Positions 17,803 to 25,777 of a stretch of 64,000 nucleotides of DNA are shown here, piece by piece. Source of the DNA: Spirosoma endophyticum (GTDB lineage Bacteria; Bacteroidota; Bacteroidia; Cytophagales; Spirosomataceae); NCBI RefSeq assembly GCF_900112365.1, contig NZ_FOLQ01000020.1, forward strand, positions 47,055 to 111,054, in the 5' to 3' direction. The first letter of the stretch is position 1. Every line of letters begins with the position of its first letter. The position numbers and the translations under genes were made by a program. Under the pieces are notes generated by a model. The model did no database searches, was not told the DNA's origin, and saw only the letters and a program-made list of their open reading frames with translations.

Positions 17803-18387
17803 GTGGTAGACAAACAAAATTTAGCCGCCTACATCCGCCAAACGGTTCAGCTTACCGATGAGCAGTTGGCGTTTGTATTGGGTTATTTCAAGCCATCGAA
17901 GCACCCTAAAAATAAAATTATTGTCGATGTGGGTGAGGTAAACCAGTACATGAATTTCATTGATAGCGGTTGTGTACGCTTATTTTTCAGTAGTGAAGAG
18001 GGCCAAGAAATCACTCGTCACATCGTATTCGATCATCAATTTGCCACCGGCCTGGCCAGTTTTATTTTACAAAGCCCCTCCCAGGAAGCCTTACAAGCAT
18101 TAGAGCCCACGACACTTTTACGCATTAGCCGACCCGATTTCTATTATTTACTAAACATCATTCCCGCCTGGGAGACGTTCTTCAGGAAGTACCTGGAGTT
18201 TGCTTATCTAAATAACCTGACCATTTTTCAACGGGAAATCATGAAGGATGCCACCGAACGATATAAGGACTTGCTGGCTGTTAATCCTCATCTTGTCAAG
18301 CGATTACCCAACAAAATTGTCGCATCGTATTTGAACATGTCACCCGAAACGCTGAGTCGCTTGAAATCAAAAATTCAATTGGATTAG
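17803..18387 (+). CDS. Crp/Fnr-family regulator
   Basis: This 194-residue protein starts at GTG 17803, 16 bases after the MFS stop. The cyclic-nucleotide-binding-like barrel spans about residues 20-120 (IIVDVGEVNQYMNFIDSGCV, GQEITRHIVFDHQFATGL). A short C-terminal helix-turn-helix follows (LPNKIVASYLNMSPETLSRL then KSKI). There are no Fe-S cysteines and no full cAMP site, as is usual for the many Bacteroidetes members. The ligand is unknown. It may regulate the MFS gene. Confidence 0.85.
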   Translation: MVDKQNLAAYIRQTVQLTDEQLAFVLGYFKPSKHPKNKIIVDVGEVNQYMNFIDSGCVRLFFSSEEGQEITRHIVFDHQFATGLASFILQSPSQEALQALEPTTLLRISRPDFYYLLNIIPAWETFFRKYLEFAYLNNLTIFQREIMKDATERYKDLLAVNPHLVKRLPNKIVASYLNMSPETLSRLKSKIQLD

Positions 18388-18469
18388 CTAATTTCTTCCT
18401 GAAAAGCGATCTCCTTCACGGCATTAGATAGTTTAGTTTTCAACTAGCCTTTCCTGATCGTATACCTCC

Positions 18470-18715
18470 ATGCCCTATGCGCCTAGCTCCTCTGGAAATA
18501 CTCCACGTGCGCTAACCTACGCAGCGGCTGATGCCGTAGCTGCTCTACAGCTTGGGGATGAGGTGACCGCCTTATTGCTGGAATTCAACGCTACCCTGCT
18601 TGACGAAATAACGCAGGCCAGTAAACCGCACCCATACAAATTTGGTTTCGGGTTGGTCTCTACCCTGACTATGCGGCCCCATGCGGACACATGGTCAGTG
18701 ATAAAACTCGGCTAG
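18470..18715 (+). CDS. Unrecognised 81-residue open frame
   Basis: The product begins with MPYAPSSSGNTPRALTY and contains AADAVAALQLGDEVTALLLE. It has no signal peptide, helix or motif I know. It lies alone between the Crp/Fnr gene and a leftward small membrane ORF. Codon use is ordinary. It could be real or chance. Confidence 0.25.
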   Translation: MPYAPSSSGNTPRALTYAAADAVAALQLGDEVTALLLEFNATLLDEITQASKPHPYKFGFGLVSTLTMRPHADTWSVIKLG

Positions 18716-18772
18716 TCCAGTTGAAGGATTAGTATTGTAGTGAGGAATAGAGGGATCTGGCAGTTGTAGCGA

Positions 18773-19099
18773 CTAGACATTGATACCGCCTTTCAACCCA
18801 ACCTGGAGGGGTCGGTATTGAGCTAATAAATTTAAACCCTGGAGAATGAACAGGTGGCTGGTAAAGACAAATAACTGGTAGACAGGAATAAAAGGCCTGA
18901 CTGAACCATCGTCAATACCCAGCCACCAGGCCCTTTGCGCAGGCCCGTATTGATAGCCAAGCCACTGGCAATCAGTGAGGAAAAAGGCAATGGATGACGA
19001 GATTCCCAGCGTCAGCACCACCAGTAGACTTCGATTAAATGTAAAACCCAAGTTCCTGATCAGGGTAGCGTTATTTTTTAACCAAATAGGTAGGTTCAT
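18773..19099 (-). CDS. Small putative membrane protein
   Basis: The product has 108 residues and two hydrophobic segments (SLLVVLTLGISSSIAFFL and PVYQLFVFTSHLFILQGLNL) separated by a Trp/Gly-rich loop. It matches no family I recognise. It stands alone next to the IS630 element and its Lrp target, so may be a remnant of a longer membrane gene. Confidence 0.35.
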   Translation of the reverse strand: MNLPIWLKNNATLIRNLGFTFNRSLLVVLTLGISSSIAFFLTDCQWLGYQYGPAQRAWWLGIDDGSVRPFIPVYQLFVFTSHLFILQGLNLLAQYRPLQVGLKGGINV

Positions 19100-19260
19100 A
19101 AAGCGGATAAGTAGAGGTAATCGATCAGTTCTTATCTGGTAGCCAACTCACTGGTGGGGCTCCGTACCGGTGATCAGATTAAACTTGTTTATATTTTGAA
19201 CTTGTAGCGTAGCCAACACATCTTTGAATTTAGGAAAAGTGGCCGCCGAAGGCTACATTA

Positions 19261-20325
19261 TTGATCAGTGAGTAAGTTTATTAACGTTTGTGCCTTGGCT
19301 TTTTATGGCTACCTACAAACAGGCAGATTACGAAGCGCTGCGGCATCGCTGCGTCGAACTCAACCAGGCAGGCTGGAAGCAGGCCGATATTGCCCGAGCC
19401 TTCGGCCTGACACCCGCCTGGGTTAGTCAGACGCTTAAAACCTTCCGCCAACAGGGGGAGGCCGGCCTAATAACCGGCAAACGCACCGGAGCACCACCCC
19501 GGCTGACGATGGAGCAACTCGACCAGCTAACCATGGAACTGGCTAAAGGCGCTCAGCACCACGGCTTTTCAGGCCAGGTCTGGACCCGGCCGCGCATCAA
19601 CCAGGTTATCAATCAGCTCTTTGGCGTCAGCTACGATCCGTCTCAAATCGGGCGACTACTCAAGAAAGTAGGTTGGAGCCGACAAAAACCCGCCCGGATA
19701 GCCCGACAACAGGATACTCAGGCTGTTCTCAATTGGCAGGAAGAACGTTTACCCGCTCTCAAAAAAAGCCCAAACTGAAGGGCGAACGATTCTGTACGTG
19801 GACGAAGCGGCTTGTTATTTATTACCTTTTGTGGCTCATAGCTGGGCTCCGCGTGGTCAAACGCCCTTGTTGGTAGAGCAGGCTGGACGGGCGCACCTCA
19901 ATCTAATTGCCGCTATTGCTCCCAATGGTCGCTTGTATCTAGCGGGTCAAGATCAGGCATTTGACAGCGAAGCGATTTGCTGGTTTCTGGGTAAGCTCTG
20001 TTGGCATTACCGACGTCAAAACCTGTTGGTTATTTAGGATGGGGCGGCCATCCACCGTTCGCAAACCGTTAGAGACTGGCTTCACCATCGACCTGGTCGA
20101 GTGCATTTGGAGCGTTTACCGGCTTACAGTCCCATGCTCAATCCGGTCGAGTTAGTCTGGAGCCAACTTAAGCGATCGCTGAAAAATCGGGTCTTTACAA
20201 GCCTGGAATCGCTCCAAGCCGCCGTGCTGGAAGAGGTTGATTACTTACAGGCGGATCACCAACGAATCCGTTGCTTTTTTCGCAAAAAAGAGGTTGCCTT
20301 CTTCACGGACTAATTCACGGGTCTA
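19261..20325 (+). mobile_element. IS630-family insertion sequence, inactive copy
   Basis: The boundaries come from three agreeing signs. TA lies on both sides (19259-19260 and 20326-20327), as expected for IS630/Tc1 targets. The end sequences read inward (TTATTGATCAGTGAGTAAGT at 19258 and TTATAGACCCGTGAATTAGT on the other strand from 20328) match at 15 of 20 positions. Excision restores an Lrp reading frame. Length 1065 bp. It contains one DDE transposase gene, broken twice. Confidence 0.85.
19305..20313 (+). pseudogene. IS630 transposase with a frameshift and an amber codon
   Basis: The N-terminal part (from ATG 19305) is a helix-turn-helix (WKQADIARAFGLTPAWVSQT) plus a second DNA-binding domain. 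The reading frame breaks at a run of seven A (19761-19767): one A fewer would continue into QTEGRTILYVDEAACYLLP, with the first catalytic Asp. A TAG at about 20035-20037 replaces the Trp expected before DGAAIHRS (second Asp). The third acid is in NPVELVWSQLK. The A7 run could allow slippage, as in some IS elements, but the amber codon makes the copy dead unless suppressed. Confidence 0.85.
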
Positions 20326-20748
20326 TAAGGAGTATGTAGCCCTGGTTGATCCCTATAAAGTAGGTTTGACGTTTACGGTCATTGTCGCGGTGTCGCTTAA
20401 CAGTCAGCGTCTTAACTACGTGGAGGAATTTTCCAGGCAGATAGCGGCTCTGGATGAGGTGGTAGAGGCTTATGTGACGGGAGGCATCTTTGATTATGTG
20501 CTCAAAGTGGTTGTCAAAGATCCGGCGACCTATAATACCTTTATCGCCACGAAACTATCGGTCATTCCCAATATCAGCAAGATTCAAAGCTCGTTCGTAA
20601 TGAGCTATATCAAGCAATCGACTCGACTGCACTTTTAACCCACTCACGCACAAACACCCATTTCTAGGTAGCCACGACATATTTACGATGTATGGCCAGC
20701 ATCAAAAACTGATCTGTTAACAGACTCACAAAACGCCCGAATAAAGAA

Positions 20749-20843
20749 GCAGATTCATGAAAGATCCTCGCTTCACTTCTGGAAGCGATTTACACGACGA
20801 TTATCTTCTAACCAACTATTAACTTCGGTTGGTAGCATACGAA
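20749..20843 (+). repeat. Compound intergenic repeat, copy 1 (diverged core plus right arm)
   Basis: The core is recognisable as GCAGATTCATGA, then TTCACTTCTGGAAGCG and ACACGACG, followed by the right arm with TAACTTCGG and GGTAGCATACGA. It lies in the gap before the HEPN gene. The rest of 20639-20967 shows no gene. Confidence 0.5.
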
Positions 20844-20967
20844 TTGGAGTGTTCAGCGCGATTTCTTGTAACGTCAGCACTATTTTTAGTGTTGACTACT
20901 TATAATTGTTATAAGTTTGTTACAAATGGCGCAAGGTGTGGGGTCGTTTTTCATTACGAAGTAAGTT

Positions 20968-21411
20968 ATGCCCAGTGGAGTAGACTTTCAGAACCTATCA
21001 ACAAAGAGACTGGATGAAGCCAAGGCATTATTAGCTGTCGGAATGAGTGAAGGGGCGTTTTATTTAGCTGGCTATGCCGTTGAATGCGCCCTAAAGGCTG
21101 TAGCCTGCAAGACGTTAGATATTGAAATATTTAATCAAAACGCAGAGATTAACAAAGGCTTTAAAACGCACAGAATAGATCACTTGATCGTTCTGGCTGG
21201 GCTATCTAATAAGCTGAGTGCTTATTGCAGTCTAAATGGGCCATTTCAGGTTACGGTTAACGAGTTTGTTAACCCACCAACGAACGTACAGACTTGGGGC
21301 GCTTGGACAGAAGAAGCTCGCTATAACATGAATCCTTGCAACCCTGCGGTTGCTACAACATTTGTTTCAAACGTAGAAACCTTCATCACATGGTTAAAGA
21401 ATCATTGGTAA
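20968..21411 (+). CDS. HEPN-domain protein
   Basis: This 147-residue all-helical protein has the HEPN core helix pair, seen as TKRLDEAKALLAVG and GAFYLAGYAVECALKAVACK, and a later KTHRIDHLIVLAGL segment. HEPN proteins are RNases or nucleotide-binding partners in toxin-antitoxin, defence and stress modules. The RNase signature R-x4-6-H is not evident (RYNMNPC lacks His), so it may be non-catalytic. The next gene starts 22 bases before its end, so the two form a tight unit closed by a strong terminator. Confidence 0.7.
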   Translation: MPSGVDFQNLSTKRLDEAKALLAVGMSEGAFYLAGYAVECALKAVACKTLDIEIFNQNAEINKGFKTHRIDHLIVLAGLSNKLSAYCSLNGPFQVTVNEFVNPPTNVQTWGAWTEEARYNMNPCNPAVATTFVSNVETFITWLKNHW

Positions 21412-21773
21412 ATGCGCTAAAGGCACTCTTTGTTAGCCTAAGAGAACAGAAGGGGGCTATTGTTGACCGCGCAGCGCTGGTGCCTGCCTACGATGGTGCG
21501 GTCGCTGGATTATACATACTGACCGTAAGTATGCCCGACAATAATACCTGCTCGAATAAGATCGAGTGTTTAATTTTAGGGGTACATGAGTACATGGAAG
21601 TTGAGGATAGAAAATCAATCGCTGGTGTACGTGTCTTTAATACTGCTGACGAGTTTGATTATTACATACGGACGGGATATGGTTACGAACACTGTGAGCC
21701 TTGTATGCAATACATGCAGACGCCTAGAGCTGAATTGAGGCCGGAAATTATTTCTGTTGCTGAGTATGCTTGA
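21390..21773 (+). CDS. Unknown partner protein of the HEPN gene
   Basis: The product from ATG 21390 has 127 residues (MVKESLVNALKALFVSLREQ). The longer frame from 21336 lies inside the HEPN gene and is not favoured. The sequence shows an alpha helix, then a beta-rich part (GLYILTVSMP, IECLILGVHEYMEVEDRKSI) and a C-x-x-C (HCEPCMQYM). No family recognised. The overlap with the HEPN gene implies translational coupling, as in toxin-antitoxin pairs, but it is not a MNT nucleotidyltransferase: the GSxAxG signature is absent. Confidence 0.65.
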   Translation: MVKESLVNALKALFVSLREQKGAIVDRAALVPAYDGAVAGLYILTVSMPDNNTCSNKIECLILGVHEYMEVEDRKSIAGVRVFNTADEFDYYIRTGYGYEHCEPCMQYMQTPRAELRPEIISVAEYA

Positions 21774-21780
21774 TTACTGC

Positions 21781-21821
21781 AAATAAAAAGCCCCCTGTAA
21801 ATTACAGGGGGCTTTTTATTT
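21781..21821. terminator. Strong bidirectional terminator after the HEPN unit
   Basis: AAATAAAAAGCCCCCTGTAA (21781-21800) and its exact reverse complement (21802-21821) form a 20-bp stem with flanking A and T tracts, the classic two-way intrinsic terminator. It starts eight bases after the stop of the HEPN partner gene. Confidence 0.9.
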
Positions 21822-21993
21822 GCCTTACAGTTACGTGTACCTACATAAGTTAGTTTGGTCGGCGTAGTTTTTACGTTTGGGCACGTTAATGAAAGGGTAC
21901 AGAAACCGGCAAGACTCGCAAATAAGGGTCTTGCGAAATGGAGCGTTTAATGAGAATAAAAAAGACAGTTTCTAATTTGTGCTAACTTTCGGT

Positions 21994-22395
21994 ATGAATA
22001 GAGCCGAAACAATCCTAGCTGAGCTTGTCCAGTCGGTAGCGGGTACCACTGATGCATCATCCATTCCATACGTGATGAAAGGATGCCAAGGGCCTGCTTA
22101 TGCCATCGAGCACCAAGCTGGGGGTACTAACCGCGCAAACGACGCGACAGTTTTAGTGGTGGATGCTTTGAGGCAGCAAATGCCCACTTCAAAACTAATT
22201 CGGCCAGTCATTCTTCGCATTCGTACCCATTCCAAGTTCCCTTTGCTAATGCGGGAGTTGGGAACAATCACAGAAGGCATTCAGGCAATTGTTGGCCGCA
22301 AACCAAGTCAGTTTCTGTACCTTCAAGACGACAAAGGCCAATCTGGCGATCAACTCATGCTTTCCCTAGTCTACTGGTTGAAAGACATTGAATAG
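21994..22395 (+). CDS. Hypothetical 133-residue protein
   Basis: The ATG at 21994 is preferred over an in-frame GTG at 21979. The product contains YVMKGCQGPAYAIEHQAGGT, ATVLVVDALRQQMPTSKLIR and PLLMRELGTITEGIQAIVGR. It has no signal peptide or membrane helix and is probably a soluble alpha/beta protein. No family recognised. It stands alone between the HEPN terminator and the amidohydrolase gene. Confidence 0.5.
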   Translation: MNRAETILAELVQSVAGTTDASSIPYVMKGCQGPAYAIEHQAGGTNRANDATVLVVDALRQQMPTSKLIRPVILRIRTHSKFPLLMRELGTITEGIQAIVGRKPSQFLYLQDDKGQSGDQLMLSLVYWLKDIE

Positions 22396-22774
22396 AAATT
22401 GGCATTGTCTAGTATAGGTTATAAGCTTTAAGTAGCCAGTGTTTGAATGGTCTCTCTATGAGGATTTTATTAGAATATTATAAACGTGAGTTACTTAAGC
22501 TAGTATGGATTAGCTAACTTGTGACAAGCAAACCAATGCACTTAACGAGCCCTAGCCTTGGCAAAAGAGTTTCCTTACTGGCTGACCATTTTAATATTCC
22601 TTCTAGTGCAAACCTACATCTTTTGACAAAAAGTACGGACCGCTATGATGCTGAGAAGCAGCGGCTGACCGTTTGAGCCCTAAAACCACTAATAAACTTT
22701 CGACAAAAGTTGTACACTCAGTTAAGCTACGACGATCTTTGTCTATCTTGATAGCTGGATCCCCTTTACTAGTC
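22396..22774. other. Intergenic stretch without a supported gene
   Basis: About 380 bases before the nitrilase-family ATG. The upstream TTG-initiated extension of that gene (from 22673) is in this stretch but encodes nothing typical of the family. A GTCTCTCTATGAGG near 22450 resembles a decayed repeat core, too weak to call. Confidence 0.4.
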
Positions 22775-23473
22775 ATGAAGCTTTGTGTGGCACAAACTAA
22801 GCCCATTCGAGGCGACATCCCTCGCAACATTAGGCAGCATATCCAGCTGATTAAACAAGCAATTGATGTAGGAGCCGATGTCATCATCTTCCCCGAATTG
22901 TCGTTGACAGGCTATGAACCGGAGTTAGCGGCCGAGCTAATCATGGAATTGAAGGATGATCGGTTACAGCCGTTCCAGGAATTAAGTGACACTCATGGCC
23001 TGGTTATAGGCGTTGGCTTACCCACTCATGGCCAGGGGGGTATCCTGATCAGCTTGCTCCTATTTATTCCTCATCAGCCCAGACAGGTGTACTCTAAACA
23101 GTATCTTCATCCGGATGAAGAACCTTATTTCGTACCAGGGACAAAGCCAGTTTTATTGACTTGGAAGGAGAAAACGATCGCTCTTGCCATCTGCTATGAA
23201 GTATTTGTGGCTGAACACGCCTCCATCGCCAACCAAAACAGGGCTGGTATTTATCTGGCGAGCGTTGCCAAAAGTGCTACTGGGGTGGAGCGGGCAAACA
23301 AACGGCTGTCCCAGATCGCTTCTGAGTTTGGCATGACCGTTTTAATGGCCAACAGTGTGGGCTATCAAGACAACTTCTTGAGTGCTGGCGGCTCGGCTGC
23401 CTGGAATAGCGATGGTAAATTGATCGACCAACTGGCCGATGAGGCTGATGCACTGTTGGTTATAACTGTATAG
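22775..23473 (+). CDS. Carbon-nitrogen hydrolase (nitrilase superfamily amidase)
   Basis: The ATG at 22775 gives MKLCVAQTKPIRGDIPRN, the normal beginning of the family, and 232 residues. The Glu-Lys-Cys triad is visible: Glu in FPELSLTGYEPE, Lys in YSKQYLHPDEEPYF and the nucleophile Cys in LAICYEVF. Such enzymes cleave amides or nitriles to acids and ammonia. It resembles the small amidase branch (omega-amidase or carbamoylputrescine hydrolase-like); the substrate is not determinable. It has no operon partner. Confidence 0.85.
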   Translation: MKLCVAQTKPIRGDIPRNIRQHIQLIKQAIDVGADVIIFPELSLTGYEPELAAELIMELKDDRLQPFQELSDTHGLVIGVGLPTHGQGGILISLLLFIPHQPRQVYSKQYLHPDEEPYFVPGTKPVLLTWKEKTIALAICYEVFVAEHASIANQNRAGIYLASVAKSATGVERANKRLSQIASEFGMTVLMANSVGYQDNFLSAGGSAAWNSDGKLIDQLADEADALLVITV

Positions 23474-23598
23474 ATTGGCGTATCCTACATTCGCTCGTTA
23501 GTTTCCTAGAAAAGCACCACCTCCGAATCGTACTCTTTTTATGGCTGGTTTTCATGTTTTAGCAAGGGCTAGGGCTATTTTATCAAACGCCCTATTTT

Positions 23599-23695
23599 AT
23601 TCACAGACAGGAGAAATTTTCGTGTCTCAAGATGGAGCGTTTATATAAGACAGTACAGTTTTTAATATCTGTGAAATATAATCTGTCGCATACGG
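23599..23695 (+). repeat. Compound intergenic repeat, copy 2 (core plus right arm)
   Basis: The core reads GTGTCTCAAGATGGAGCG then TATATAAGACAG; the arm follows as TTTTTAATATCTGTGAA and ATCTGTCGCATACGG. It fills the centre of the 320-base gap between the amidase gene and the next exported protein. Nothing else is seen in that gap. Confidence 0.65.
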
Positions 23696-23795
23696 ACTCC
23701 TGATCAGTGAAACTCATTACACCACTTCCTAAAAGAGTTGAGAGCAGAATACTATTTCTTCGTTCATTAGCCTACCCTTTATAACTCTAACTCCT

Positions 23796-24317
23796 ATGAA
23801 GCTATTTGTACTCCTGCTGGCCTTGTTGAGTAGCTTATACGCGAACGCCCAATCCGTTGAAGCGAGACTAAAAATGAAGGTTTTAAAAATAGAAACTGAT
23901 AAGGCCAAGAAAGACGGACGGCTCATAACAGAGGCTCAGTTTACCTCTTTCCAATACCGATTGATTCCCATTAAGGACTGGTGGAAGATGTTTTATGACA
24001 TCCATAGAAAGTTCAAGACCGATATGAGTCGGGTGCTAGAGGTATCCGTGGTTGATCGACAAAAGCAGGATAGCCTTGCTGGCACTCATCAAGCCGATTC
24101 ACTGGCTACTTTATTAAGCCGAATGCAGCAAGACACGAGTGTTTCAAAAGAAGAAACTTATTTTAAAGCGAAATATGAAAATGCGAGCCCCACTCAGCAG
24201 GTGTACGAAGTATTGTATGAATTGAGATACAAGCATTCGGGGCAAGTGATACAGGCTAGCAAGCTACGTAAAGCTTTCTACCAACATGACCTATCCGAAG
24301 TTCATTCCTTTAATTAA
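23796..24317 (+). CDS. Exported hypothetical protein
   Basis: This 173-residue protein begins with a Sec signal peptide (MKLFVLLLALLSSLYANAQS). The mature part is charged and helical (EARLKMKVLKIETDKAKKDG, DRQKQDSLAGTHQADSLATL) with a probable coiled coil in the middle. No family recognised. It lies between two copies of the compound repeat and has no neighbour close enough for an operon. Confidence 0.6.
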   Translation: MKLFVLLLALLSSLYANAQSVEARLKMKVLKIETDKAKKDGRLITEAQFTSFQYRLIPIKDWWKMFYDIHRKFKTDMSRVLEVSVVDRQKQDSLAGTHQADSLATLLSRMQQDTSVSKEETYFKAKYENASPTQQVYEVLYELRYKHSGQVIQASKLRKAFYQHDLSEVHSFN

Positions 24318-24440
24318 GTAAAATGGCTGCTTGAATAGAATTGGATTAGTACAAAAAATTGTCCCACAGTAAGTTAGCACTATCCTGAGCACAGTTGAAT
24401 AACTTATGTGGCTGTTGCAAAAGTTAGGAAGAAGGTACTT

Positions 24441-24560
24441 CGTATACGACGGATAGTCGTTGACAGGTATTAAAAAAACAAGCCATACCATTAAACTCCC
24501 ATTTTAGAAGCATATACATGAACATTCCTTTGTCTCATTCGGGAGCCTTTCGTGAGAAGT
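24441..24560 (+). repeat. Compound intergenic repeat, copy 3 (inverted left arm plus core)
   Basis: The left arm at 24441-24482 (CGTATACGACGGATAG then TTGACAGGTATTAAAAAAAC) is the reverse complement of the right arm seen elsewhere. After a spacer of about 25 bases comes the core, CATATACATGAACATTCC, GTCTCATTCGGGAGCC and GTGAGA. This copy shows that the unit has inverted outer arms. The rest of 24318-24675 holds no gene. Confidence 0.7.
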
Positions 24561-24675
24561 TACACAACTGGTTTAAAAAAAAGACAAATTGCGGCTTTTT
24601 CACTCGTAGTGAAGGGTAAGGAGTTAACCTGCCTCAATCAATTACCTTTCTTTGAAACAGCAAAACCGCATCGTT

Positions 24676-25623
24676 ATGACAAAACCCTTCATGCTCCTGC
24701 TGCTGGCGACGGCTTGTGGCCTGATCAATCCGGTCGATCTTAAGCTCCAGGCTCAACCAGCACAAGCCATCAAGCCCACGTTAGCCCTTACCTTTGACGA
24801 CGGCTCAATCAGTGATGTTGGTGAGTACAAATTGGAAACCTGGAATCAACGGCTGCTGGACCAGCTGAAAAAAAACAAGCTCAAGGCCATCTTATTTTCG
24901 GCGGGCGCCAACAAGTCTGGCCCCAAAGGGAAATACGTGCTAAGCTCCTGGAACGACGCGGGGCATCTGATCGCCAATCATACCTTCTCGCATGTCAACT
25001 TTAACAGTAAACAGGTCAGTCTGGACGATTTCAAGCTTGAACTAGCTAAAAATGACAGCCTCATCAAGCCCTACTCGAATTATGCCCCTTACTTTCGATT
25101 TCCCTACCTCAAGGAAGGCAACACGAAAGAAAAAGTGGAGGGGTTCAGAGCCTTTATGAAGCAGCAAGGGTATAAAAATGGCCACGTTACGATTGACGCT
25201 TCCGATTGGTACATCGACGCTCGCTTAAACGAGCGACTAAAAGAAAATCCGAAAGCTGATCTTTCCGGTTTTAAAAACTACTATAAAAACCACTTATTGA
25301 ACCGGGCGCTTTACTATGATTCGCTGGCCTATCAGCTCATCAAGCGGCGCATCCATCACGTACTGCTGCTGCATCATAATCTAGCGGCCGCCCTTTTCCT
25401 GGACGATTTGATCGCCCATTTTAAAGCCAACGGGTGGGACGTTATTGACGCCGATCAAGCGTATAAGGATATCATTTATGATGAAGTACCCACCCCGATT
25501 CCCGCCGGTGAAAGTTTAATCTGGGCTTTAGCCAAACAATCCGGCCGGTTTGACAAGAGGCTGCGTTACCCCGCCGAGGACGGCGAGTATGAAAAACCGG
25601 TGATGGACAAGTTAGGGCTTTGA
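24676..25623 (+). CDS. Polysaccharide deacetylase (NodB domain), probable lipoprotein
   Basis: The ATG at 24676 gives MTKPFMLLLLATACG, a lipoprotein-type leader with Cys14. The frame also opens at TTG 24652. The NodB homology domain shows motif 1 TFDDGS, motif 2 HLIANHTFSHVN (metal-binding His pair) and motif 3 FRFPYLKEG; HHVLLLHHN is the C-terminal motif. These enzymes remove N- or O-acetyl groups from chitin, peptidoglycan or other glycans with a bound metal. About 316 residues. It acts at the cell envelope. Glycan target unknown. Confidence 0.88.
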   Translation: MTKPFMLLLLATACGLINPVDLKLQAQPAQAIKPTLALTFDDGSISDVGEYKLETWNQRLLDQLKKNKLKAILFSAGANKSGPKGKYVLSSWNDAGHLIANHTFSHVNFNSKQVSLDDFKLELAKNDSLIKPYSNYAPYFRFPYLKEGNTKEKVEGFRAFMKQQGYKNGHVTIDASDWYIDARLNERLKENPKADLSGFKNYYKNHLLNRALYYDSLAYQLIKRRIHHVLLLHHNLAAALFLDDLIAHFKANGWDVIDADQAYKDIIYDEVPTPIPAGESLIWALAKQSGRFDKRLRYPAEDGEYEKPVMDKLGL

Positions 25624-25642
25624 GCTAACATGCCCCGATTAA

Positions 25643-25695
25643 GATGCACTTGGTTAAACGCCCCTTTATCTCACTTAGGAGCATTTTGTGAGATT
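25643..25695 (+). repeat. Compound intergenic repeat, copy 4 (core only)
   Basis: ATCTCACTTAGGAGCATTTT followed by GTGAGATT matches the core; the CATGAA part is eroded. It lies between convergent genes. Confidence 0.55.
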
Positions 25696-25777
25696 AAGCA
25701 AGGCGATCATTACATAATTTATATAGGTTAACTTCAGGAGTCAGTTCAGGTGCTGCCGTTTATAGATTGGCTACCCA

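Larger units (their letters stand above)
19200..20638 (+). pseudogene. Lrp/AsnC-family regulator, split by the IS element and missing its N-terminus
   Basis: Bases 20328-20638 encode the C-terminal ligand-binding (RAM) domain: LVDPYKVGLTFTVIVAVSLN, DEVVEAYVTGGIFDYVLKVV and NISKIQSSFVMSYIK. Left of the IS, 19200-19260 stays open and ends with KVAAEGYI. Removing the IS and one TA copy joins GGC TAC ATT A to AG GAG TAT and restores EGYIKEYVALVDPYKVGL, the typical Lrp hinge. An in-frame stop (19197-19199) lies upstream, and no helix-turn-helix is seen, so the DNA-binding half is lost as well. Non-functional. Confidence 0.8.

Noticed and set aside
20829..21017. 62-residue ORF before the HEPN gene
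   Set aside because: It starts in a repeat arm, overlaps the HEPN start and is low in conserved features.
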